Below, piece after piece: positions 47,940-55,237 of a stretch of 64,000 nt of DNA. Below the pieces are notes generated by a model that saw only the letters and a program-made list of their open reading frames with translations, made no database searches and was not told the origin of the DNA. Where the stretch lies: positions 1-64,000 of the forward strand of contig NZ_NFJH01000003.1 in assembly GCF_002159765.1 (NCBI RefSeq), given 5' to 3'. The stretch's first letter is position 1, and each line of letters begins with the position of its first letter. This DNA is from Collinsella sp. An268. GTDB taxonomy: Bacteria; Actinomycetota; Coriobacteriia; Coriobacteriales; Coriobacteriaceae. Made by a program: the position numbers and the translations under genes.

Positions 47940-48194
47940 CTATTCAGTGAGTGGGCGACAGCAAAATCGAAGTTTATAGCGGCGCATGCTACAATTCGGC
48001 AAGCGGCTGCCTGCGATTGGAGTCCCAGGCAGCGCCGCTTGATTTGGGTGGGGGCTGCCTACCGCTTGGCGGTGGCGGCCCTTCTTCCTCCTCTCACGTA
48101 TGTAGCCTTGAGCCTTGGATACGAGCTTGATTGCCTCGTTCAGGAGCTTGATAACCAAGGCTACCAAACTCAAGAATCTATACAACCAGTCCAT
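47940..48194 (-). CDS. Candidate SOS-controlled small membrane toxin of a type I toxin-antitoxin locus
   Basis: A frame of 84 residues on the minus strand, opposite to all BREX genes. The ATG at 48194 is preceded by a perfect AGGAGGTGA (48210-48202). The first 27 residues (MDWLYRFLSLVALVIKL onward) form one hydrophobic, amphipathic helix. A strongly basic stretch RERRKKGRHRQ (33-43) follows, then a non-hydrophobic tail. This layout resembles membrane-acting type I toxins (TxpA, BsrG, TisB). The Shine-Dalgarno GGAGG (48209-48205) can pair with CCTCC just upstream (48221-48217), hiding it in the mRNA as known for such toxins. Promoter and LexA-like box lie at 48265-48304 and a likely antisense RNA at 48002-48087. 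No homologue is known to me. Confidence 0.55.
   Translation of the reverse strand: MDWLYRFLSLVALVIKLLNEAIKLVSKAQGYIRERRKKGRHRQAVGSPHPNQAALPGTPIAGSRLPNCSMRRYKLRFCCRPLTE
47987..47995 (+). promoter_or_regulatory. Extended -10 promoter of the candidate antisense RNA
   Basis: TGCTACAAT at 47987-47995 is an extended -10 element (TGn plus TACAAT). The -35 region is poor, which an extended -10 can tolerate. Transcription would start near 48002, at the beginning of a strong hairpin. Confidence 0.5.
48002..48087 (+). ncRNA. Candidate antisense RNA (antitoxin) opposite the small membrane peptide
   Basis: An RNA of about 86 nt is predicted between the extended -10 element and a terminator. It begins with a hairpin, AGCGGC plus TGCCTG (48002-48013) pairing with CAGGCA plus GCCGCT (48026-48039, two-base bulge). 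It ends with the stem GGGCTGCC/ACCGC (48052-48065) against GCGGT/GGCGGCCC (48069-48081), followed by TTCTTCC. It is fully complementary to codons about 36-64 of the minus-strand peptide gene, a 3'-side overlap like TxpA/RatA pairs. Expression is not demonstrated. Confidence 0.5.
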
Positions 48195-48264
48195 GGGCAG
48201 TTCACCTCCTCTCAAGGGAGGCAGCGCTGCCGGCTCACAGGGCTTACACCGCTGACCTATCAGT

Positions 48265-48293
48265 ATTATAGCAGGTTAGACGCTATAATACAA
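48265..48293 (-). promoter_or_regulatory. Consensus sigma-70 promoter of the small membrane peptide
   Basis: On the minus strand TTGTAT (48293-48288) and a perfect TATAAT (48270-48265) have the ideal 17-bp spacing, giving a start near 48258 and a leader of about 64 nt. The promoter lies inside a perfect 10-bp inverted repeat (48263-48272 with 48282-48291, GTATTATAGC/GCTATAATAC), a possible second operator. Confidence 0.7.
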
Positions 48294-48304
48294 ACATATG
48301 TTCG
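48291..48304. promoter_or_regulatory. LexA (SOS) box overlapping the -35 of the small peptide promoter
   Basis: CAAACATATGTTCG matches the Gram-positive LexA/DinR consensus CGAACATATGTTCG at 13 of 14 positions. It overlaps three bases of the minus-strand -35, so LexA binding would block transcription of the peptide gene until DNA damage. Confidence 0.65.
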
Positions 48305-48630
48305 ATATTGTTCTAGAGCGCAGCCATCTTTCGAACATAGACCTCCCGCGTCTCGATGCCTTACGCCATATACAAAAATGCCGGAAAAGGTCATTCGGCA
48401 ACAGTATGGCGAGGCGCCATCGAACGCTTCGCGAAAAGTGATAGCCGTGTTTTCAAAACTTGCTCGAGCATTTCCCGTGCAGGCGCACCCGATCTACCTC
48501 AGTCCTCGAATCAGGCATGCAGCCACATCCAAAACGAGCGGTCTCTTCACACAAGACATGCGGAGAGATCGCTTCCCTCTCGTTTCATTGCAGCCAACCG
48601 TTATGAACAGCAGTCGAAGGGGCATCTGCC
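48305..48630. other. Leader region upstream of the SNF2 helicase gene
   Basis: 326 bases with no supported gene. A 47-codon frame from 48299 and a 101-codon frame from 48356 lack ribosome sites and known motifs. A plus-strand TATAAT at 48284-48289 has no convincing -35. The region may be the helicase leader or decayed sequence. Confidence 0.4.
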
Positions 48631-51528
48631 ATGGCTAAGCGGATATCAAAAATCGAAGTAGACAGAGCGCTCAGGACGGCAAGCGATGTCGTGGACGACA
48701 TCGACGGCATCATCGAAGCCCTAGCCGATGCCGATGCTCGCTTGGACGAGGAGTGCAAGGCGCTGGTGGATGCGTTCACACGCAATTGTCTTATGGGCAT
48801 CAAGCTCAATCCCGTCTCCCCAGGCGTCTATCGAACGATAACGACCGACGGCCCTCGGTACAACATGACGAACCTATTCGAGTTGATTCATGCCGATTCT
48901 GACTGGGTTATTCAAACCGCAAGCAAGCGTGAGAAAAACATGCGCCTGTGTATCCAAGCGGCGCTCGATGCCGGAAACGTCAATACGAAAAGCAACGAGT
49001 TCAAAAACGCCGTGCGAGCCGCTCATTATTACCTTGAAACCCAAGATGCTGCAGATCGCAGCCCTGCATCGTGGAAGCAAATCAAGAATGAGATTATAGC
49101 CGCATCAGAGACAGCGGAGATTGCCAGCCACCCGATCAAATGGCTCTTCGCGCCGAAAGACCGTAAGGATGACGCACAAGAAGCGTTGAGCAAACTCAAT
49201 GGAAGCCGGCTTGCCCGTATCGAACAGACTGTCAATCAGATTATTCAGCAGCTGTCCACGCCGGAAACCAAGTTGAGCGATGCTCTCAAGGCATACCGCG
49301 CCAATCCCCAAATGTATGAGGAGTGCATAGAGGCAGTAGCCCACATAAAGCTGAACAGAGAGAAGACCCGTCCATTCACGTCTATTGAGGCACGCGAAAC
49401 GATTAAGGCGTTCAAGACCCTGCTTGAAGATTGCGATGCGATCCACGCGGATCAATCACAGCTACGCACGAATGTTGAGGTCGCGGTCTTGCAGTATCGC
49501 ATGCAGCAGGTTGAGAAATCGCTATCGGAACTACCCCTGGAAGAGATCGGCCGGGGCAAGACCGGTGTGCGCGTAAAAGTGCTTATAAACGCAGGATATA
49601 AAACGCTCAAAGATCTCTACAGAAACAGAAACCAGCTCAAATATACGAAGGGCATCGGAGAGGCAACCGCGAGTCGGGTGGCCAATTACCTCAAAGAGCT
49701 CGCTAACAAGATTGCGAGCACCACCCCGGTCAAAATCAATACCGATAAACACACCGTTGCATCAAGCAAGATCCTAAAGACAGCTTTGAAGCTCGTGCGC
49801 CTCCGCAGGATTCAAAGCGACGCGGAGCCCATCAAAGGACATCTATGCGAATGCGGGGATCGCGACGTCGCCACACTTACGATTGCGGCAGACGATATCG
49901 ATTGGTTGTTTGCGACCAACGATGAGATTGACGCGGCGATCCTTGCCAAACAAAATCTCGATGCCCTCATACATTCGGATGACGCTGCATCGATTCACTC
50001 CAAACTCGAGGAAATTCGAGATGTTATCGCGAGCGAGGTCAAAGTCAGCGAGGCCTGGAACGAGTTCAAGGCTGACCCCATTCCATTTTTCACCGTAATA
50101 GAAGAGGTCGTGCCCGGAGCATTTGGGGCTGATGATAACGCGTACGGGTTGCCGGAGCGCATGGCGAAAGAGATCGAGGGGGAAACGGTCGATCTCGCAG
50201 GCCTGAACTGCACGCTTCGCCGTTACCAAGAGTGGGGCGTACGCTACATCATCCATCAGCGCAACGTACTCCTCGGAGACGAGATGGGTCTGGGCAAAAC
50301 CATACAGGCCATTGCGGCGATGGTCGGGTTGCATAACTGCGGAGAGCGCCATTTCATGGTCATCTGCCCGCTCTCGGTATTGGTGAACTGGTGCCGCGAA
50401 GTCGAGAATCATAGCAACCTGCCTCATTACGAGCTGTACGGGTACTACAGCACAGCAATTCTCGAAAAGTGGCAGGAACTGGGCGGCGTTGCGATAACGA
50501 CGTACGAAACCACCGCCAAGCTCGAGCTCCCAAAAGGATTTACATACGGAATGCTCGTCGTCGACGAGGCCCATTACATTAAGAACCCAAGTGCACAGCG
50601 CACGAAGAATACCCTCCGCTTGGCCCAGCGTGCTGAACGAACGCTCTTCATGACGGGAACTGCGTTGGAAAACAAAGTGGACGAGATGGTCGGGCTCATT
50701 AACCAGCTCAACCCAACCGTAGCGGAGAAAGCAGAATCCCTTGCTGCCCTCTCGCAGTTCCAAGCATTTCGCGATGCGATTGCCCCTGTTTACTACCGCC
50801 GGAAACGGGACGATGTTCTGGCGGAGCTGCCGGAACTCGTCGAGACGATTGAATGGTGCGAGCTCAGCCACGAGGAGCGGGAGAAATACGAACTGACCGT
50901 CTTGAGGAAGCACTTCACTGCGGCTCGGCGCGTCTCCTGGGACATGAATGATTTGACGAAATCGTCCAAGGCTCGACGACTGAAGGAGATTATCGAGGAA
51001 GCTGGGCGGGAGGAGCGAAAGGTCGTTGTATTCTCGTTTTTCCGGGATACCGTTCAGAAGGCATGCACGGCTGCCGGTGATGCTTGCGTCGGATATATAA
51101 ACGGGTCAGTACCTTCCTCGGAGCGTCAGGTCATTCTCGATCGGTTTGAAGCCGCCGCCCCAGGCGCGGTATTGGTCTCGCAAATTCAATCAGGCGGAGT
51201 CGGCCTCAACATACAGACGGCAAGCATCGTGGTGATCTGCGAGCCTCAATTCAAACCGTCAACCGAAAGCCAAGCAATTTCCCGAGCATACCGAATGGGC
51301 CAGACGCGCAGCGTCTTCGTCCATCGCTTGCTTGCGCCCAATACCGTTGATGAACGCATCAAGGCAATCCTCGATCGAAAACAACGCGAGTTCGATGAGT
51401 ACGCAGACATGTCGAGCGCTGCTCGCCGTGACATGGCGAAGGATGCTTCGATCGATAAGCAGGGATTCCAAAAGATCATGGAAGAGGAATTCGAGCAAAT
51501 TAAGAAGGCACGCGAGAAACGAGGTTAG
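48631..51528 (+). CDS. SNF2-family DEAD/DEAH helicase with helix-hairpin-helix motif
   Basis: Protein of 965 residues. The N-terminal half (1-520) has no recognised domain except a helix-hairpin-helix-like segment YTKGIGEATASRVANYL (about 338-354). The SNF2 ATPase follows: motif I DEMGLGKT (Lys556), PLSVLVNW (Ia), DEAH at 645-648 (VVDEAHYIKN), FMTGTALENK (III). Helicase_C has VVVFSFFRDTVQKAC, VSQIQSGGVGLNIQTAS and QAISRAYRMGQ. Such translocases remodel protein-DNA complexes, and similar proteins occur as accessory genes in defence islands. GAAGGGGC precedes the ATG. It is the last cargo gene before the pglX C-terminal piece. AT-richer than brxC but less so than the HEPN/SIR2 genes. Confidence 0.85.
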   Translation: MAKRISKIEVDRALRTASDVVDDIDGIIEALADADARLDEECKALVDAFTRNCLMGIKLNPVSPGVYRTITTDGPRYNMTNLFELIHADSDWVIQTASKREKNMRLCIQAALDAGNVNTKSNEFKNAVRAAHYYLETQDAADRSPASWKQIKNEIIAASETAEIASHPIKWLFAPKDRKDDAQEALSKLNGSRLARIEQTVNQIIQQLSTPETKLSDALKAYRANPQMYEECIEAVAHIKLNREKTRPFTSIEARETIKAFKTLLEDCDAIHADQSQLRTNVEVAVLQYRMQQVEKSLSELPLEEIGRGKTGVRVKVLINAGYKTLKDLYRNRNQLKYTKGIGEATASRVANYLKELANKIASTTPVKINTDKHTVASSKILKTALKLVRLRRIQSDAEPIKGHLCECGDRDVATLTIAADDIDWLFATNDEIDAAILAKQNLDALIHSDDAASIHSKLEEIRDVIASEVKVSEAWNEFKADPIPFFTVIEEVVPGAFGADDNAYGLPERMAKEIEGETVDLAGLNCTLRRYQEWGVRYIIHQRNVLLGDEMGLGKTIQAIAAMVGLHNCGERHFMVICPLSVLVNWCREVENHSNLPHYELYGYYSTAILEKWQELGGVAITTYETTAKLELPKGFTYGMLVVDEAHYIKNPSAQRTKNTLRLAQRAERTLFMTGTALENKVDEMVGLINQLNPTVAEKAESLAALSQFQAFRDAIAPVYYRRKRDDVLAELPELVETIEWCELSHEEREKYELTVLRKHFTAARRVSWDMNDLTKSSKARRLKEIIEEAGREERKVVVFSFFRDTVQKACTAAGDACVGYINGSVPSSERQVILDRFEAAAPGAVLVSQIQSGGVGLNIQTASIVVICEPQFKPSTESQAISRAYRMGQTRSVFVHRLLAPNTVDERIKAILDRKQREFDEYADMSSAARRDMAKDASIDKQGFQKIMEEEFEQIKKAREKRG

Positions 51529-51611
51529 CCCCGTTCAACGCTGCAGCCAACAATAGACCAGGCTGCTTAATAAAGCATCAGGAACTACTCCACATAGAAA
51601 GGCGGCATAGC

Positions 51612-52583
51612 ATGGCAACCCTCATCCGCGACAAGTACGAGGCGCACAAGGCCGAGGTCAACGCGCGCTTCGACCAACTCAAGGCCAACGAAGAAGAGCT
51701 CAATCGCATCTTCGCGGAGATCTACAACATGGTGGGCGAGGTACCCATCGAGGTTGAGGACAAGTACGTCTCGGTCGCACGGATCTTCGACACGGCCGAC
51801 GAGATCCCCGAGAGCTTCAAGGGCAACAACTACGTCCGCACCATGCGCGACGAGGTTGTCTCGCTCATCTCCTATGCCGTGGGCTGCATGTTTGGTCGCT
51901 ACTCGCTCGACGTGGACGGCCTGGTGCTCGCCAACCAGGGCGACACTGTGAGCGAATACCTCGCCCGCATGCCCGACCCCGAGCACGTGCGCTTCATGCC
52001 CGTAGCCGACAACGTGCTCGCCATCACGGACGGCGCGTATTACAACAACGACATCTGCAACCTGTTCGAACGCTTCCTTGTGGCGGCCTACGGCGCGGAG
52101 ACCCTCGAAGAAAACCTGCGTTTTGTGGCAGACGCGCTCTCCCCCACCGCCAAGAACACCCCGAAAGACGTTGTCCGTGCGTACTTCCAGAAGGAGCTCT
52201 TCGCCGACCACTGTAAGACCTACAAGAAGCGTCCCATCTACTGGTTGCTCGATGCCGGTAAGAAAGGCAGCTTCCGTGCCCTTATCTACCTGCACCGCTA
52301 CCGGCCCGATCTCATGGCACGAATCCGCACGGACTACGTGCTGCCCCTGCAACAGCGCTATACGAGCATGCTCGACACCATCCAGACCGAGCTGGACGCC
52401 GTCGAGGGGCGCCGCCGCGCCGCCCTCGTCAAAGAGCAGAAACGCATCACCGACCAGGCCGCCGAGCTCACGAAGTTCGAGGAGAAGATCCACCGCCTCG
52501 CCGACCAGATGATCGCCATCGATCTGGACGACGGCGTAAAGGTCAACTACCCGAAATTCGGCGACGTGCTCGCCAAAATCTAG
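51612..52583 (+). CDS. pglX: PglX C-terminal part as a separate gene
   Basis: Protein of 323 residues corresponding to the last quarter of a normal PglX. Signature segments are LKANEEELNRIFAEIYN, SYAVGCMFGRYSLD, KRPIYWLLDAGKKGSFRALIYLHRY, IRTDYVLPLQQRY, and the end KIHRLADQMIAIDLDDGVKVNY. It has its own ATG with AAAGGCGG upstream and an in-frame stop just before, so it cannot be read through from the first part. 859 plus 323 residues equals a normal PglX. GC content returns to the high level of brxC and pglZ. It lies 15 bases before pglZ. It may assemble with the N-terminal half into a split enzyme, or be a leftover of an insertion. Confidence 0.85.
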   Translation: MATLIRDKYEAHKAEVNARFDQLKANEEELNRIFAEIYNMVGEVPIEVEDKYVSVARIFDTADEIPESFKGNNYVRTMRDEVVSLISYAVGCMFGRYSLDVDGLVLANQGDTVSEYLARMPDPEHVRFMPVADNVLAITDGAYYNNDICNLFERFLVAAYGAETLEENLRFVADALSPTAKNTPKDVVRAYFQKELFADHCKTYKKRPIYWLLDAGKKGSFRALIYLHRYRPDLMARIRTDYVLPLQQRYTSMLDTIQTELDAVEGRRRAALVKEQKRITDQAAELTKFEEKIHRLADQMIAIDLDDGVKVNYPKFGDVLAKI

Positions 52584-52598
52584 TAGGGGGCCAAGCAG

Positions 52599-55232
52599 AT
52601 GAGAACCACCGACATCAGATCTGAGCTGCAGCGCCTCTTTGACGCGCGCGACCCCGCGCGGGGCGGCGCCCTGGTTATCTGGCATGACCCGGACGGAGAG
52701 TTTGCCGAAACGGTCGATGAGCTTGAGCTGCCCAACATCGAGGTCGTACACGAGCGGCCCAACCAACTCCTGGCGCTCAAGCGCGCCCTCAACGAGGACC
52801 TCTCCGGCCGGCGCATCCTGCTCTACCGCCAACGCAGCCGCCGCTTAGATGGCGACTGGCTCGCTGATATCGAGGTGCGCTCACCGTCCTTCGCCGCCGA
52901 CTACGCCTCAATCCAGCTGCGCGAGCTCGGCGCTGCCGACACGGCGGATATGCGCGAGGTGCTCCGCGCGCATAAGGCGTTCTTCGCAAAGAAGACCAAC
53001 ATCAAGAAGATTTCCCGCCTCGCCGAAGGCTACAGCACGCCTGCTCGCCTTGAGGTCGCCGTCATGGCAGCCGCCCTAGGCGCGGAGGAGGCGACCCCCC
53101 AAGGGGTGCTGCGCGCTTACCTGACCCTTGCCGAAGCCGAAGGCGGCACCGAGGCACTCGACGTGCTCGCCGCAGTTGGCGCCGCCGACTCGTTCAAGGC
53201 AGCGGTGTCGGCTTGGACGGGCTTTACCGGAGACGTGACCGATGCCGTGGCGCTCGCTCAACACGTACTGGTGAGCGCTCTTGCCATGCAGCTGCCCGTC
53301 GATACACTCGGGCCTCTTGAGCGCTGCTATTCCGGCGAGCATGCACCGTTTTGCCATACGCTCGTACACGAGTGGACGCAGAGCGAGCAGCGCGAAGGCC
53401 TCCTCGCGCTCTGCGGCGCCGTCGAGGACAACTTGGGGTTGGAGCGCATCCTCGCGGACGTCGAGCTCTCCGCACTCTCCCAAGCGGACACGTTCCCCTG
53501 CATAGACGCCCTCATACTCCGTCGCCTGTTTGCCTCGCTGGCAGCCGGCACAGATGGCGTCGACGAGGTTCTGGCACTCATCGCGGAGCGGCGCAGCTCG
53601 AGGTGGTACGCGAACCTCTCATTTTTCTACGAGGGCGCAGCGGCGGCGGCCAACATGCGGCGCTTTTTCCGCGACCACGAGCACGACTCCGCAGGCGGCG
53701 ACCCCGCACAGGTATGGCGCGACTACACGCGCACGTGGTACCAAATGGACCGTTGGTATCGCGACCTGCACGGAGCCTTCGCGCGGGCGATCACCCGCGG
53801 CGAATACGAGCTGGACGAGGACTTCCGCGACTGCTGCGCCGCGATGGAGGATCTCTATAAGAACTGGTACCTGCGCGGGCTCGCACGCCGGTGGACCCAT
53901 GCCTGCGCGGGCGACTTCGCACGTTTGGGGTACGCAGACGGCGTCCCGCGCCAGGTCGACTTCAGCATGGCGGAGGTCGAGCCCATGATGCGAACCAACA
54001 AGCGCGCCTGGGTCATTGTGTCGGACGCACTGCGATACGAGGTCGCCACCGAGCTCGCTGAGAGCCTGGAGCGAGAGACGCGCGGCGTCTGCGAGCTCGA
54101 TGCCGTGCAGGCGACCTTCCCCAGCATCACCAAGTGCGGCATGACGGCGCTGCTGCCGGCAAGCTCCTTCACCATGGGAGAAAGACGCGAGGGCGACCGA
54201 GCGGCACTCGCCGTATACGCCGACGGCACCGAGGCACCTACATGCGCTGCGCGGGAGACGGCGATCCGCAGACACTACCCCGACGGTGTGGCCGTCCGCT
54301 ACGACGACTTCATCAACAGCATGGACCGCGCCCAGCGTTTAGCGCGCATCGGCGATGCGCAGGTCGTCTACGTCTACCACAACACGATCGACGCCTACGG
54401 CGACAAGCCGGCGACCGAACGCAAGGTGTTCACGGGATGCCGTGAGGCAATCGAGGAGCTGGTCGCCTGCGTCCAGACCATCGTGCGCGACTTCAAGGCT
54501 GCACGCATCGTCCTCACGGCAGACCATGGTTTTCTGTACACGGCCGAGGCCCTCGCCGAATCCGAGCACGCCGCCGTATCGGACGTTGACGGCACCGTGA
54601 TTGAGGCGGGGCGACGCTACGCAATCGCCCGTGAGGGCGCGACATCCGACCCGCTCCTCACTATCGCCCTGCCGACATCGTGCGCGCAGGCAAACGGTGG
54701 CAGCAACTCCAGCGCCCTCACAGGCTTCACGCCACGCGAATGCGTCCGCATCCGCATGGCAGGTGGCGGCGAGAACTACGTGCACGGCGGAATTTCGCTG
54801 CAGGAGCTATGCGTGCCGGTGCTGCGCTTCACCAACAAGCGCGCAGGCACACGCGGCTACGTAGAAAGCGCGCCAGTGGGCCTGTCGCTCGTCTCGCAGC
54901 TGGATGCCATCTCCAACACCCTGTTCACGCTTGAGTTTTTGCAGGACGAGCCCGCCAGCGGCAAGATGCTGCCGGCAACCTACGAGATCTTCGTGGGCGA
55001 CGCCGCGCGCATACCCGTATCGGACACCGCCCGCATCGTCGCCGACCGCACCGATGCAGACGCCACGGCCCGCGTGTTCCACGTGTCCATGAACCTAAAG
55101 CCCGGCGTCCAAACCTCCGAGCACGAGCAGTACCACCTCTTCGTGCGCAACGTCGACACCGGCGCCGTGCAATCCATGCGCGACGTGCGCATCCGCGTCT
55201 CCTTTGCCCCCGCCTTCGACTTTGGATGGTGA
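52599..55232 (+). CDS. pglZ: BREX phosphatase-like protein PglZ
   Basis: Protein of 877 residues. The alkaline-phosphatase-fold PglZ domain occupies about 465-720. Metal-site motifs are AWVIVSDALRYE (Asp476), TKCGMTALLP, VYVYHNTIDAYGDK and IVLTADHGFLY. The N-terminal 460 residues are helical. PglZ is required for BREX and, in some systems, hydrolyses phosphodiesters. AGTAGGGGG upstream of the ATG overlaps the end of the pglX C-terminal gene. High GC and codon use match brxC. Confidence 0.93.
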   Translation: MRTTDIRSELQRLFDARDPARGGALVIWHDPDGEFAETVDELELPNIEVVHERPNQLLALKRALNEDLSGRRILLYRQRSRRLDGDWLADIEVRSPSFAADYASIQLRELGAADTADMREVLRAHKAFFAKKTNIKKISRLAEGYSTPARLEVAVMAAALGAEEATPQGVLRAYLTLAEAEGGTEALDVLAAVGAADSFKAAVSAWTGFTGDVTDAVALAQHVLVSALAMQLPVDTLGPLERCYSGEHAPFCHTLVHEWTQSEQREGLLALCGAVEDNLGLERILADVELSALSQADTFPCIDALILRRLFASLAAGTDGVDEVLALIAERRSSRWYANLSFFYEGAAAAANMRRFFRDHEHDSAGGDPAQVWRDYTRTWYQMDRWYRDLHGAFARAITRGEYELDEDFRDCCAAMEDLYKNWYLRGLARRWTHACAGDFARLGYADGVPRQVDFSMAEVEPMMRTNKRAWVIVSDALRYEVATELAESLERETRGVCELDAVQATFPSITKCGMTALLPASSFTMGERREGDRAALAVYADGTEAPTCAARETAIRRHYPDGVAVRYDDFINSMDRAQRLARIGDAQVVYVYHNTIDAYGDKPATERKVFTGCREAIEELVACVQTIVRDFKAARIVLTADHGFLYTAEALAESEHAAVSDVDGTVIEAGRRYAIAREGATSDPLLTIALPTSCAQANGGSNSSALTGFTPRECVRIRMAGGGENYVHGGISLQELCVPVLRFTNKRAGTRGYVESAPVGLSLVSQLDAISNTLFTLEFLQDEPASGKMLPATYEIFVGDAARIPVSDTARIVADRTDADATARVFHVSMNLKPGVQTSEHEQYHLFVRNVDTGAVQSMRDVRIRVSFAPAFDFGW

Positions 55233-55237
55233 TACCC

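Noticed and set aside
48299-48442. 47-codon frame beginning in the LexA box, considered as a remnant of an SOS-regulated gene
   Set aside because: The ATG is inside the operator, there is no ribosome binding site, and the translation matches nothing I recognise.
47910-48638. 242-codon plus-strand frame between the SIR2-like and SNF2 genes
   Set aside because: It runs through the antisense RNA hairpins, the minus-strand promoter and the LexA box, has no ribosome site and shows no domain; a chance open frame.
45891-51612. Transposon or integron insertion as the cause of the pglX split
   Set aside because: No transposase, terminal inverted repeats or target duplications are visible at the two edges; homologous exchange at the locus fits better.
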